Assembly: GCF_019733355.1 (NCBI RefSeq)
Contig: NZ_JAIHLQ010000047.1
Span: 1 to 45,746 of the forward strand
DNA: 45,746 nucleotides
Direction of reading: 5' to 3'
DNA from: Pseudomonas baetica
Lineage (GTDB): Bacteria; Pseudomonadota; Gammaproteobacteria; Pseudomonadales; Pseudomonadaceae
In this document: one piece after another, positions 7,420 through 16,836 of the stretch
Layout: each line of letters starts with the position of its first letter
How positions within the stretch are numbered: position 1 is the stretch's first letter
Notes under the pieces: model-generated
The model's database searches: none
What the model saw: the letters and a program-made list of their open reading frames with translations, nothing else
What the model was told of the DNA's origin: nothing
Made by a program: the position numbers and the translations under genes

Positions 7420-10400
7420 CTAGACGTGGTGTTCTTTTTCCTTGTTGGTAATCCGCTCCCCGATGCTGCCTGCGAAAAGTAGGTCATACAATACCGGGAT
7501 CAACCCTAATGTGACTAAGGTGCCTAGCGCCAAACCGCCAATTAGCGTAATCGCCATGCCTGTCCACAAAGGGCCGGCGAACATCATCAACGGGATCAGT
7601 CCGACAATGCAGGTCAGTTTGGTCATCAAGATCGGCCTTAGCCGTTCTACGGCTGCCGTCAGTACAGCATCATGGCGGGATTGGCCTTCGGCGACACCCA
7701 CCTCAATTCGCTCCAGCAGCAAGACCGCATTATTCACAATGATCCCTGCCAAGGACAGTAATCCAAATGTCGCCATAAATCCAAACGGATAGCCGGTCAC
7801 CACCAATGCCAGTGCGGCTCCAATAAGTACAAATGGGATGCTGGCGACGATGATCAGCAGTTTTCGGAACGAGTTGAATTGCCAGACGAACAGTAACAAC
7901 ATCGACAATACGGCAACTGGCATATATTGCACTAACGACTCATTGGCCTCTGCGGACTCCTCCATTTCCCCGCCAATTTCAATGTGATATCCAGGTGGAA
8001 GTTTAAACTCTGCCACCTTCGGCGCAATCTGCGCGACTAGGGTCGCCGCCGTCAGCTCGGGATTACGGCCTGAGATGGTAATGGTCCGATTTAAATTCCG
8101 ACGCTGAATCGCAGAGGGCTCTGAACTGAGTGTCACCTGCGCTACAGCAGCCAGCGGAACCGGCGAGCCGTTCGCTTGCGGATAGATCAATGTGCTACCC
8201 ACGTCTTCAGCTTGGTCACGCTCAGTCGTCGACCCACGTAGCATGATGGGCACCGTCGTGTCATCGTCATGGATCTGAGACACCTGTGCGCCTGAGTACC
8301 GAGTCTGTAGCGCTTGAGCGACATCGGCGCTGGTCACGCCAGCGCGTCGGGCGCGCACCTGGTCAACCACCACTTCGTAACGTGAGATTCGAGCATCCCA
8401 ATCGTCCTGCACGTTGACCGTGCCTGGCAGACCATGCAAAGCCCTAGCTATATGGTCGGCCGCTGCACGTAATACGGTCTCGTCCGGTCCGCTGACGCGA
8501 TAGACCGCCTTTCCAGATTCGGTAGTGCCAAGGGAAAATCGTTTTGGCTCAGCACGCACTTGCGGGTAGGTCTCAAGCATATGATTGCGCACGCGCGCGA
8601 TCACCGCATCCATGTCGCTACCTTGGCGCACACTGATGGTGAAGTAACCGGCGTTCGTCGCAGGCAGCGGTGGATTCAATCCCAGTACGATACGTGGGCC
8701 ACCGTCTGAGACATAGCCGATGCTGTCGACAATTTCTGGATTTTCCTGGTCATTCGCTAGCCAGTTGCTGATGTCCTTGACGGTCTGCAGTGTCTTACGA
8801 GAATCGGTACCCGGTTCTAGCGTCAATGGCATCTGAAATTGCAACCGATCTGACTCAGGCAAAAAACTGTAGGGGAGGGACGCGAGTACCGCAACGGCTC
8901 CAGTCAGCATAACCAGCATCACGGCAATGAACATCAGTTTATGGAGCATGAGCGCTTGGATAACGCGTCGATAGCCCCGATACAATTTTGAATCGTAGGC
9001 AGCCTCATTATTGTCTGCTGGGGCGTGAGCCTTGGCAAAGTAAAGGCACAACAAGGGTGTCACCGTCAGGCTCAATACCCACGACCCCAGCAGCGTTACA
9101 GCGAGCACTATCGGAAGTGATCTCAAGTACTCGTTTGTGCTGGTCTGACCTAGGAAAAAAGGTGAAAACGCCAACACAATAACCAAGGATGAAGTCAACA
9201 GTGGAATGGCTAACGTACGCCCTGCCTCTATGCAGGCGGAGCGGCGCTCCTCTCCAGCCTGAAGACGTCGTTCAATGTCTTCGGCAATCACAATGCCGTT
9301 ATCCACCAGAAGTCCCAGGGCGATGATGATCGCTGCGATGGACACCGTTTGCAGTTCGACCTTCAGAGCGCTCATAACAATTAATGACCCGAGAATGGTT
9401 AGCGGCACGATTGCTCCCACCACAAGCCCGGTGCGCCAGCCCAGGAATAACATCACCACAGCCATCACGATAATGACCGTCTCGGCCATCACGCTGTTCA
9501 TCTTGCCCATTTCACGCTCAACCACGTCGGCCTGGAAGGTCACGACGTGTTGGGAAAAACCGGCAGGCAGTTGCTTGGCGATTTCGTTCAATCGTTGACG
9601 TAATTGGAGGCCGAAAGCTGCAATGTTCTGGCCGGATGCCATCGAAACGGCAAGTACGACGGCCGGTTGCCCCTCATAAATTGCCGCCGTTTCCGGCGGA
9701 TCGGCTGGCATCAAACGAACGTCTGCCAATTCACCCAATGCCACAACTGTTGTGTCATTGCCCCTCGGTGCGGAGATTAGAAAGCGACGCAGGTCGTCCA
9801 GAGTACGCATCTCACCGGTAGTCATAACGGTGAAAGCCGATCCGGAAACAGAGGGCAGTCCTCCAGGTGTCACAACGTTTTGAGTACGCAGTTGCTCCAG
9901 TACAGCGTTGGGACTTAGCCCGAGGCCAGCCAGGCGCTGGCGGTCAAATTCGAGGTAGATGCGTTCTTCTTGCAAGCCGTATATAGAGACACGTTCAACA
10001 CCTGGTAAAGCGTAGAGCTGCTCACGAGTATTTTTAAGCTGCTCGCGTATTTCGCTCATGCTAAAACCGGGTGCCGTGACTGCGACTGACGCTACCGCCA
10101 CGCGGCCGAAATCATCATCGACAAACGGCCCGAGGGTGCCCTGCGGGTATCCTGCAGCTGCCTCGTTCGCCTTAGCGCGTACTCGCTGCCACAGCGCGCT
10201 AAGATCTTTGACCTGGTCGTAGGCCGTGATCTGAATCATTGCGCTTCCGGGGCGCACAGTTGTGATGATCTTTTTGATGCCCGCCAGTTCACGTAACTTT
10301 TCTTCGGTCGGTCTGGCTAGCAAATTTTCTATGCGCTCTGCCGGCATACCCGGGAAGTAAATTGCGACAAGCGCGTCACGAATGGTGATCGTTGGCTCCT

Positions 10401-10506
10401 CTTGAGAGGGGAACCGAAGAAACGTTAGTACGCCGCCTATCAAAATCAGAAGTGCGGTAAATAAAGTCAGCCGGCTCGCGCCGAGTGCGCTTCGCGTCAG
10501 GTTCAT
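7420..10506 (-). CDS. RND-family efflux pump inner-membrane permease (1028 aa)
   Basis: The standard RND plan: TM1 near residues 12-30, a periplasmic porter domain, a TM2-TM6 block (about 340-490), a second porter domain, and TM8-TM12 at the C-terminus. The TM4 proton-relay region reads GLLVDNGIV with the acidic residue at Asp402; it has one Asp followed by Asn rather than the Asp-Asp pair of AcrB/MexB, which is common in less-studied RND subfamilies. Its ATG overlaps the stop of the adaptor gene, implying coupled translation. It likely exports drugs, solvents or similar compounds by proton antiport. It is last in an OMF-MipA-MFP-RND operon; the substrate cannot be told from sequence. Confidence 0.93.
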   Translation of the reverse strand: MNLTRSALGASRLTLFTALLILIGGVLTFLRFPSQEEPTITIRDALVAIYFPGMPAERIENLLARPTEEKLRELAGIKKIITTVRPGSAMIQITAYDQVKDLSALWQRVRAKANEAAAGYPQGTLGPFVDDDFGRVAVASVAVTAPGFSMSEIREQLKNTREQLYALPGVERVSIYGLQEERIYLEFDRQRLAGLGLSPNAVLEQLRTQNVVTPGGLPSVSGSAFTVMTTGEMRTLDDLRRFLISAPRGNDTTVVALGELADVRLMPADPPETAAIYEGQPAVVLAVSMASGQNIAAFGLQLRQRLNEIAKQLPAGFSQHVVTFQADVVEREMGKMNSVMAETVIIVMAVVMLFLGWRTGLVVGAIVPLTILGSLIVMSALKVELQTVSIAAIIIALGLLVDNGIVIAEDIERRLQAGEERRSACIEAGRTLAIPLLTSSLVIVLAFSPFFLGQTSTNEYLRSLPIVLAVTLLGSWVLSLTVTPLLCLYFAKAHAPADNNEAAYDSKLYRGYRRVIQALMLHKLMFIAVMLVMLTGAVAVLASLPYSFLPESDRLQFQMPLTLEPGTDSRKTLQTVKDISNWLANDQENPEIVDSIGYVSDGGPRIVLGLNPPLPATNAGYFTISVRQGSDMDAVIARVRNHMLETYPQVRAEPKRFSLGTTESGKAVYRVSGPDETVLRAAADHIARALHGLPGTVNVQDDWDARISRYEVVVDQVRARRAGVTSADVAQALQTRYSGAQVSQIHDDDTTVPIMLRGSTTERDQAEDVGSTLIYPQANGSPVPLAAVAQVTLSSEPSAIQRRNLNRTITISGRNPELTAATLVAQIAPKVAEFKLPPGYHIEIGGEMEESAEANESLVQYMPVAVLSMLLLFVWQFNSFRKLLIIVASIPFVLIGAALALVVTGYPFGFMATFGLLSLAGIIVNNAVLLLERIEVGVAEGQSRHDAVLTAAVERLRPILMTKLTCIVGLIPLMMFAGPLWTGMAITLIGGLALGTLVTLGLIPVLYDLLFAGSIGERITNKEKEHHV

Positions 10507-11612
10507 AAGGCTTTGTCTCGGCCAATGTGGGTGGCGGGTTGATACAGACGCACCTCCTGACCATCAACCAGGAATGCGGCGCCTGCAACCACGACGGTTT
10601 CGCCGACGGCAAGGCCTTCATGTACAAGCACTCGACCGTTCTCCACCGTTTCGGGGGTGACCTCACGACGGCTGACTTTGGAGGTCCTTGGGTCATACAC
10701 AAAGACACTCGCTTGTTTGCTCTGCGTTTGTGGGAGAAGTGCTGTCACCGGTACAGAGGGTGATTGTGCTTGCGCTATTGGCAACGTAATTAGGACTGCC
10801 TCGCCGCTTCGCAGCTCGCTGTTAGGCTCGACGGGACGAAAGATGGCTTGTACCAGCGCGCCATTTTCCAAGCGACTGGACAGGCTTTCCAATCGGATGG
10901 AGACAACTCGCGTGGGGTTTGTATTTGTATAGGCTGACGCGACATCCCCAGGCTTGAGTTTAGTGACCAATGTCGCGGGAAGCATACCGACGACTTCAGC
11001 CTTCTCGGCGCCCTCAATCTGAAGCACGCTTTGTCCCGCTGTCACATCTACGAAGGGCTGAACTGAACGAGCGACTATGCGTCCATTAAATGGCGACACA
11101 ATGGCGCTGGTGCGCACGGCTCGACTGGCCAGGGCCTCTGTTGCCTTTGCGCTGTCCAACTGCTCGTTGGCACTCAGGTAGGCCGCACGCGCACCAGCGA
11201 GGGTAGCGGGTGAGATCACGCGATCATCAAACAATGCTTGTTGCTGGCGAAAATTCAGCTCTCGTTCAGCTTTTTGCGCTTTTGCAGCGCTCACATCCGC
11301 ACGGGCTTGTTGTAGTTTAAGTTGTGCAGGCTCTGGATCCAGCCGTGCGAGTGTTTGTCCGCGCCGAACCGTATCGCCAACATCCACGGCGATGGAAGCT
11401 ATACGGCCTGAACCTTCAAAACTCAGATCAGCGCGTTGTTCAATCCGGATCCGACCCATAATAGGGAGGCGATTGCCATCGCTATCACGCACGGTTTCAA
11501 CCTTCACCGAACGAGGTGGGGGTTGTGGGGGCGGTGTTGAACGACCGCATCCAGCAATTAGACTTAACATCATTATTAAAGGTACAAGAGGCGCGCGAGG
11601 GGCATGGATCAC
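10503..11612 (-). CDS. RND efflux periplasmic adaptor (membrane fusion lipoprotein)
   Basis: A 369-residue HlyD/AcrA-type adaptor. The signal peptide ends in a lipobox (LIAGC, Cys near residue 22), so it is probably anchored to the inner membrane. A lipoyl/barrel-sandwich segment (SGRIASIAVDVGDTVRRGQTLARLDP) is followed by an alpha-helical hairpin (about residues 95-165), the second lipoyl half (VSPFNGRIVAR) and beta-barrel and membrane-proximal domains. It links the permease downstream to the outer-membrane channel. It begins about 50 bp after mipA and overlaps the permease gene by 4 bp. Confidence 0.93.
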   Translation of the reverse strand: MIHAPRAPLVPLIMMLSLIAGCGRSTPPPQPPPRSVKVETVRDSDGNRLPIMGRIRIEQRADLSFEGSGRIASIAVDVGDTVRRGQTLARLDPEPAQLKLQQARADVSAAKAQKAERELNFRQQQALFDDRVISPATLAGARAAYLSANEQLDSAKATEALASRAVRTSAIVSPFNGRIVARSVQPFVDVTAGQSVLQIEGAEKAEVVGMLPATLVTKLKPGDVASAYTNTNPTRVVSIRLESLSSRLENGALVQAIFRPVEPNSELRSGEAVLITLPIAQAQSPSVPVTALLPQTQSKQASVFVYDPRTSKVSRREVTPETVENGRVLVHEGLAVGETVVVAGAAFLVDGQEVRLYQPATHIGRDKAL

Positions 11613-11661
11613 GACATGTATTCCCGATGTTTGATAGTTGAGCGGCTGCCGTCTAGCAGGG

Positions 11662-12495
11662 TCAGAACGTATAACTAATGGAGGTAACGGCGCTCACAGC
11701 GCCTTTGCGTTCGATTAGAGGGCTGTCCTCAACTTTTCCGCCCAATTCCGATGCGGTTACCAGCACATACGTTGACCAGTTTTCGTCAAATTTATGAGTC
11801 CAGTTCGCGTTCAGAGCGTACTGATTCAGGCCGCCCCCAGGGGTAAATGCAGTAAACCTCGATTGCTGAGATTGCTGGCCAGTTACGCCGAAATAGGCCT
11901 GGTTGTAGCGATGATCGGCAGCTCGGACGTCAAGCCCAAGCACAATGATGTCTCTGGACTGGTTCAATACCGTCGCTTCGAGCCCGGCGCGATAGCGTGT
12001 GCCCCTTTCTCCACCATCCAGCGCAAATTCGGCTTCGCCATTGACCGAGAGCCACGGCGTCACTTGCTGACTTAGATACAGAATACTGGTTGCTGTGTTG
12101 TTGACTTCGCCCATGCCTGAGAGTCGGTTAGACCCAGGCCTGAAGTCGTTATTGCGATCATCCCTGCCAGCGTCGTAGAAAAATGACTGACTGATGTAGA
12201 AGCCGGAAGGCGACTGCCATTGCAAGCCTAACCCTCGGTAGGTATCAACAAAAAAAATGCCACGGCTCAGCGAGAGCACCGGGACCGGCACACTTCGGTA
12301 GTCCTTTGAGCCCATGTAGCGGGGCCCACCCGCAACACCGACACCGATGCTAGCTTGAGTTTCGCCACCAAAGATGCTGTCGGTAATTGAGGCCGTTTCA
12401 GCCTGCACTTGAAGCGCCAACGGCAAGGACATGACCGTACCGTAGAACACGTGGGCAGCTGAGCGTCGTAATGCGTATGCAGAAAGTTTTTTCAT
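11662..12495 (-). CDS. MipA/OmpV family outer-membrane protein
   Basis: A 277-residue beta-barrel protein with an N-terminal signal (about residues 1-32, ending ALQVQA). The MipA/OmpV core starts ASIGVGVAGGPRYMGSKDYRSVPVPVLSLSRG and the protein ends in an aromatic residue (SISYTF), as outer-membrane barrels do. Family members are linked to murein-synthesis scaffolding or to outer-membrane permeability. Its start overlaps the stop of the outer-membrane channel gene by 4 bp, so it is firmly within the efflux operon. That position, between the channel and adaptor genes, suggests a role in efflux or in the envelope stress that induces it. Confidence 0.88.
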   Translation of the reverse strand: MKKLSAYALRRSAAHVFYGTVMSLPLALQVQAETASITDSIFGGETQASIGVGVAGGPRYMGSKDYRSVPVPVLSLSRGIFFVDTYRGLGLQWQSPSGFYISQSFFYDAGRDDRNNDFRPGSNRLSGMGEVNNTATSILYLSQQVTPWLSVNGEAEFALDGGERGTRYRAGLEATVLNQSRDIIVLGLDVRAADHRYNQAYFGVTGQQSQQSRFTAFTPGGGLNQYALNANWTHKFDENWSTYVLVTASELGGKVEDSPLIERKGAVSAVTSISYTF

Positions 12496-14000
12496 GATTT
12501 TTTTCCTAACGTTGCTGGAGCGTTCATGCTTACGCCATAGAAGGCGTGGAAAAGGGCGATACGATTAAGGGCTAAGTCCCGTTGCGCGAAAATACCGTCG
12601 ATGCGGGTTTGGTGGAGCCGCAGGCGTGCCGACAATAGCCGCGGTTGGTCCTCCCATCCCGCGTCGAAGCGCGCAGTCGCTCGCCGAACACGTTCATCCT
12701 CTGTGATCCCCAGTCCACGCTCGCTACGCACTCGTTCAATCAGCGCGGTGCGGGCAATGAGCGCATCGGATACTTCTCGGAACGCTGATTGCACGGTTCT
12801 TTCGTAGTCGGCCACTGCCGCCTCTTTACGTAGCTGGGCCAGATCGAGATTGGCGCTGTTGCGGCCATAATTGAAAATGGGCAGTGTGATTTGAGGAATG
12901 AAGGTCCAAACGCGGCCACCTGCATCGAACAGGTTTCCCAGACCATCGCTAGCAGTACCCAATGAGGTACTCAACGTAATTGATGGAAAGAACGCGGCTC
13001 TGGCCGCGCCGATGTCAGCATTGGAGGCCCGCAGTTGCTCCTCCGCCTGAAGGATGTCGGGACGTTCCAGCAGTACCTCAGAAGGCAACGAATTTAGCCA
13101 GTCGAGCGACTCATTCGGATTGGCCAACTCTTCGACCTTTCCTGCGGGGGGCGCGCCGGCGTAGCCAGTCAGCAGCTGCAGCGCATTTCGTGCGCCAGCC
13201 GAGTCGGTTTGAGCCTGCTGCATGCTTGCGTATGAGTGTTCGGTGTCGCTGCGTTGCAGGTTCACTTCATCTTCAGATAATGTCCCAACGTCTCGTTGGC
13301 GTTCGGCAAGATTGAGCAGGGTCAGCGTATCGAGATATGCGTTTTGCAGTTGTTGTGCTTGAGCCGCAGCTGCGCGATCAATGACGTAGGCACGTAGGAC
13401 TTCTGAAATAAGAGCACCGCGAAACGCGCGCTGTCCTTGAGCACTTGCCAAATACCGATGCCTGGATGCGTCGGAAAGGCTGCGGACCCGACCGAAGAAA
13501 TCCAGCTCGAAATCCGATGTACCAATGGTCGCAGCACTCAATTTCTGTCCGTAGCGAGCGTCGAGGCTGGGATCATTGAATTTCTGACGGAAGCGTTGGA
13601 CTGAGGCATTCACGCTGGGCAGCTGTTGTGCGCGATCAATGCGATTTAGCGCGCGTGCTTGTTCGACCTGGAGCGTCGCGACTTTAAAGTCACGATTGTT
13701 AGCCAAGGCACGTTCGACGAGCGGGACAAGATCATCGCTTGTCGAAAACGCCGTAAGGAAAAGGCGCTCCTGGGTAGAGAGCGGTTCCGATCTTCCTTCC
13801 GGAGCCTTAGAGGAGGGAACCGTCGAAGTATCAAATCTTGCAGGAATCGGTGTTTCAGGTCGCTGGTACGTTGGAGCCAGTGAACATGCAGATAGACTGA
13901 TGACTACAGGGAGCAGCACCCCGAATACGAGTGTCCCACCGCGTCGGAAGAAACCGGTCTGATTCTCTGTTGGTAAGAAAGTAGCCATCAACTCAACCAT
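12492..14000 (-). CDS. Outer-membrane efflux channel lipoprotein (NodT/OprM family)
   Basis: A 502-residue TolC/NodT-type protein. The signal peptide ends in a lipobox (ISLSAC, Cys near 39), followed by LAPTYQRPETPIPARF, the typical mature start of OprM-like lipoproteins. Two outer-membrane-efflux repeats follow, including LPSVNASVQRFRQ and the second-repeat mark RPDILQAEEQLRASNADIGAARAAFFPSI. It forms the exit duct for the pump. A second ATG five codons downstream (13985) is an equally possible start, as neither has a strong ribosome-binding site. It is first in the operon and divergent from the two-component system. Confidence 0.93.
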   Translation of the reverse strand: MVELMATFLPTENQTGFFRRGGTLVFGVLLPVVISLSACSLAPTYQRPETPIPARFDTSTVPSSKAPEGRSEPLSTQERLFLTAFSTSDDLVPLVERALANNRDFKVATLQVEQARALNRIDRAQQLPSVNASVQRFRQKFNDPSLDARYGQKLSAATIGTSDFELDFFGRVRSLSDASRHRYLASAQGQRAFRGALISEVLRAYVIDRAAAAQAQQLQNAYLDTLTLLNLAERQRDVGTLSEDEVNLQRSDTEHSYASMQQAQTDSAGARNALQLLTGYAGAPPAGKVEELANPNESLDWLNSLPSEVLLERPDILQAEEQLRASNADIGAARAAFFPSITLSTSLGTASDGLGNLFDAGGRVWTFIPQITLPIFNYGRNSANLDLAQLRKEAAVADYERTVQSAFREVSDALIARTALIERVRSERGLGITEDERVRRATARFDAGWEDQPRLLSARLRLHQTRIDGIFAQRDLALNRIALFHAFYGVSMNAPATLGKKS

Positions 14001-14084
14001 TCGCTGTTATCTTGGAAATAGATGGTTGCATATGACTTTCAAGAAACGTTGCGGAAATTATCAAGGTTTCATCAAGAGGCTATT

Positions 14085-14786
14085 ATGGTAGGCAAAAAGG
14101 TGCTGGTGGTTGAGGACGACGCCTTAAGTGCAAACACGCTCGAGGCATATCTTCGTCGTGATGGGTTTGAGGTGGCTATCGCCGAGGATGGCGAGCGCGG
14201 TGTAGAAATGCATGCCCGTTGGAGACCGGATTTGGTCCTGCTGGATGTGATGCTGCCTAAACTTAGTGGTACAGAAGTTCTTTCAATCATTCGCCGTTTG
14301 GGAAATACACCCGTAATTATGGTGACTGCGATTGGTGATGAGCCAGAAAAATTAGGTGCACTTCGTTACGGTGCAGATGATTATGTAGTTAAGCCTTATA
14401 ATCCTAAGGAGGTGGTTGCCAGGGTAGTCGCAGTTCTTCGTAGAACAGATGCCGGCGTCCTTGCGCCAAAAAATCAACTTCGAGACGGTTCCCTATTGGT
14501 TGATCTCCAAACATTTACCGCGCATGTAGAGGGAGGAAAAATGGGGAGCGCATTGTTGGATCTCACTCCGACTGAATTTAATTTATTAGCAACCTTGCTC
14601 CGCGCCCCATTCAAAGCATTTACGCGCAATGAGTTGTTAGAGGCGTGCTTGCCTGAAAGTGGAGCTTTAGATCGCGTCATAGACACTCATATTCACAATC
14701 TTCGCAAGAAGTTGGAAGTGAATGGTATAACTGATGTGTTGGTCACCGTCCGAGCCGTCGGTTATCGGTTTCGGAGGGCACAATGA
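14085..14786 (+). CDS. OmpR-family response regulator (BaeR-like)
   Basis: A 233-residue regulator: receiver domain (acidic pocket Glu10-Asp11-Asp12, phospho-acceptor Asp54 in LVLLDVMLP, Lys103 in VVKPY) followed by a winged-helix domain (LTPTEFNLLATLLRAPFKAF, then RVIDTHIHNLRKKL and VRAVGYRF). The start is the ATG at 14085 with AAGAGG upstream; the frame is open 21 codons further but without a ribosome-binding site. It overlaps the sensor kinase gene by 4 bp. Divergent placement about 85 bp from the efflux operon makes that operon its probable target, as for BaeR and mdtABC. Confidence 0.9.
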   Translation: MVGKKVLVVEDDALSANTLEAYLRRDGFEVAIAEDGERGVEMHARWRPDLVLLDVMLPKLSGTEVLSIIRRLGNTPVIMVTAIGDEPEKLGALRYGADDYVVKPYNPKEVVARVVAVLRRTDAGVLAPKNQLRDGSLLVDLQTFTAHVEGGKMGSALLDLTPTEFNLLATLLRAPFKAFTRNELLEACLPESGALDRVIDTHIHNLRKKLEVNGITDVLVTVRAVGYRFRRAQ

Positions 14787-15967
14787 AATTCCCCTTTTCG
14801 CGTAAAACTCGCTCGACACTTTGGTATTGGGTTTGCCTGCGCATGAGCTTGCTTGCACTAGGTGTAGTTTTCAGTATTACATTTGGCATGTGGCTGCGAT
14901 TCGCGATTTGGGACTACACGACGACTCAGCAGATCCCCGCGTCGGTACGGCCCGAACTCGAAGAACTTCGCGCAGATCCAAATTACAATCAAGCTCGATT
15001 GTGGGAGCTATTTCAACGTTATTATGACGTAGGAGACTTTCTCCCAGGTATGGCAAACCGTGATTGGTGGTGGCTTGCACTATTTGTCATGGTCTCAATT
15101 CCGGTCGTGATTTTAGGTGGCTTATTGGCTTCTCGGCCATTGTCTCAACAATTTTCAGATGTTGCCCGCGCTGCCCGCAAAGTTGCACAGGGGGACTTTT
15201 CGGTACGGGCGCCAAGTGTCCCTGGTGCTCCCGCCGAGCTTAGAAAACTGGCGAAAGACTTCAACAGGATGACTGCGAAGCTTGAGCAGTATGAGCGCGA
15301 GGTTCGTGTGTCCAGTGCGGTGCTCGCCCATGAGCTTAGAACTCCGCTCAATGCAGCGATGGGGCGCGTGCAAGGCATGCTGGACGAGGTGTTCCCCAGT
15401 GATCCTCAACAGCTAATGCTGGTTAAAGGTCAGCTTGACCAGCTGAATCGACTGGTGGGTGATTTGCATTTGTTGTCTCTGGCCCGGGCTGGCCAGTTGG
15501 CCATGGAGAAATGCCGGTTTTCCATGAATGAGCTGATTTCTGAGCGCCTTGAATGGGCTGCGCCTCAGATTGTCGCTGCGGGTGTTGTGGTGCAGGTTAA
15601 TGCTGTACGTGAATTCACGCTGATGGCTGATCGAGATAGGATTGGCCAGGCGTTGTCGATTCTGATTGACAACTTGCTGCGCTATGCCGCTCAAGGTAGA
15701 CATTGCGAAGTGACAGCAAGTCAGTTTGACGGTGCTTTTTTCTTGGTTGTCGCCGATAGAGGCCCAGGAGTTGAGGAGGATCAGCTATCACGCATGTTTG
15801 ACCGTTTCTGGCGAGCTGAAAGTTCTCGCGCCCGGCCTTGGGGCGGTACGGGGTTGGGGTTGTCAATTGCCTCGGCGATTTGTGAGGCACACGGCGGTAA
15901 TATCAGTGCGTCCAACCGCGAGGGTGGGGGCTTGGCTATTCAAATATCAATCCCGGCGCTTAATTGA
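14783..15967 (+). CDS. Sensor histidine kinase (BaeS-like)
   Basis: A 394-residue membrane kinase. TM1 lies at about residues 20-42, a short periplasmic loop rich in Asp, Pro and Trp follows, and TM2 is at about 97-115. A HAMP segment follows, then the H-box LAHELRTPLNA with His183. The N-box is LIDNLLRYA, the G1 box DRGPGV and the G2 box GGTGLGLSI. All catalytic motifs are intact. The small sensor loop (about 55 residues) suggests detection of a membrane or envelope signal. Translationally coupled to the response regulator. Confidence 0.92.
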   Translation: MKFPFSRKTRSTLWYWVCLRMSLLALGVVFSITFGMWLRFAIWDYTTTQQIPASVRPELEELRADPNYNQARLWELFQRYYDVGDFLPGMANRDWWWLALFVMVSIPVVILGGLLASRPLSQQFSDVARAARKVAQGDFSVRAPSVPGAPAELRKLAKDFNRMTAKLEQYEREVRVSSAVLAHELRTPLNAAMGRVQGMLDEVFPSDPQQLMLVKGQLDQLNRLVGDLHLLSLARAGQLAMEKCRFSMNELISERLEWAAPQIVAAGVVVQVNAVREFTLMADRDRIGQALSILIDNLLRYAAQGRHCEVTASQFDGAFFLVVADRGPGVEEDQLSRMFDRFWRAESSRARPWGGTGLGLSIASAICEAHGGNISASNREGGGLAIQISIPALN

Positions 15968-16180
15968 GAACCTCCACACGGTGATCGTGGCGTTCGCCGC
16001 GCACTGCCTCAGCGAGTATTGCTACATCTTGATAAAATCTTGATATTTTCTGAATCGTTTATTGAAAAGCGCAGTGTAGCCTTGCCCTGTGCTTTTCAAA
16101 TTAGACCATTGCTCCTCATTTACTGACAGCTTGTGGGTTCCTGGTTAAGAATCTTTGAGTGTTCTATACGTTTACGTAGT

Positions 16181-16199
16181 CATTCAGTAAGAGTGAATG
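16181..16199. promoter_or_regulatory. Inverted repeat upstream of the pqi operon
   Basis: CATTCA and TGAATG flank a 7-nt spacer about 30 bp before the first pqiA start. The position suits an operator in the promoter or leader of the pqi operon. No regulator can be assigned. Confidence 0.35.
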
Positions 16200-16230
16200 G
16201 TGTGTCGAACCCACGTTTAGGAAAACTTAC

Positions 16231-16836
16231 ATGCAGCAAAATTCTGACTGGATTATCTGTGAGCATTGCGATTTAGTTTTCGAATCTGTAATGCTGGAAC
16301 CTGGTCAGACCGCGTTTTGCACACGGTGCGAGGGAGTGCTTCAACAGGGTTCATCATTTACGATTGAGCAATTGTTTGCCGTCTCTATCGCCAGTGCGCT
16401 TTTGTTCGTCTTTGCCAACGTGTTTCCTGTCATAGATGTGAGTTTTGAGGGGGTGGGTAATCAGGCAACACTGTGGTCTTCGGTTTGGGCATTAGCGCAA
16501 GGCGAAGTTACCCCGATCGCTTTTGTGGCTGGGTTATGCATTATTTTGGCTCCGGGTCTGCAAATCGCTTTACTGTGCTGGTTGCTTGGATTTGCTAACC
16601 GACATCGACGTGCGCCTGGTTTTGAACGCTGCATGCGACTGTTAGTGGATTTAAAACCTTGGAGCATGCTCGAGGTATGCTTGCTGGGTGTTTTAGTCGC
16701 GCTCATTAAACTGAATGGGTTGTTAGATGTTCAGCCAGGAGTGGGGCTATTGGCGTTAGTGTTGCTTTGCGTTATCAGTATTGTTGTAACCAATAAAAGC
16801 ATTCAACGGTTATGGGGCGAGGCGCACTACTTATGA
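16231..16836 (+). CDS. pqiA: PqiA-like membrane protein, N-terminal half homologue
   Basis: A 201-residue protein. It starts with a zinc-ribbon-like module, CEHC (residues 11-14) and CTRC (about 31-34), followed by four hydrophobic helices, the paraquat-inducible protein A architecture. E. coli PqiA is a single protein of about 417 residues with two such units; here the units are separate genes, common in pseudomonads. PqiA partners PqiB in lipid traffic between inner and outer membrane. The stop overlaps the next start (ATGA). TAGGAAA supports the start. Confidence 0.88.
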   Translation: MQQNSDWIICEHCDLVFESVMLEPGQTAFCTRCEGVLQQGSSFTIEQLFAVSIASALLFVFANVFPVIDVSFEGVGNQATLWSSVWALAQGEVTPIAFVAGLCIILAPGLQIALLCWLLGFANRHRRAPGFERCMRLLVDLKPWSMLEVCLLGVLVALIKLNGLLDVQPGVGLLALVLLCVISIVVTNKSIQRLWGEAHYL

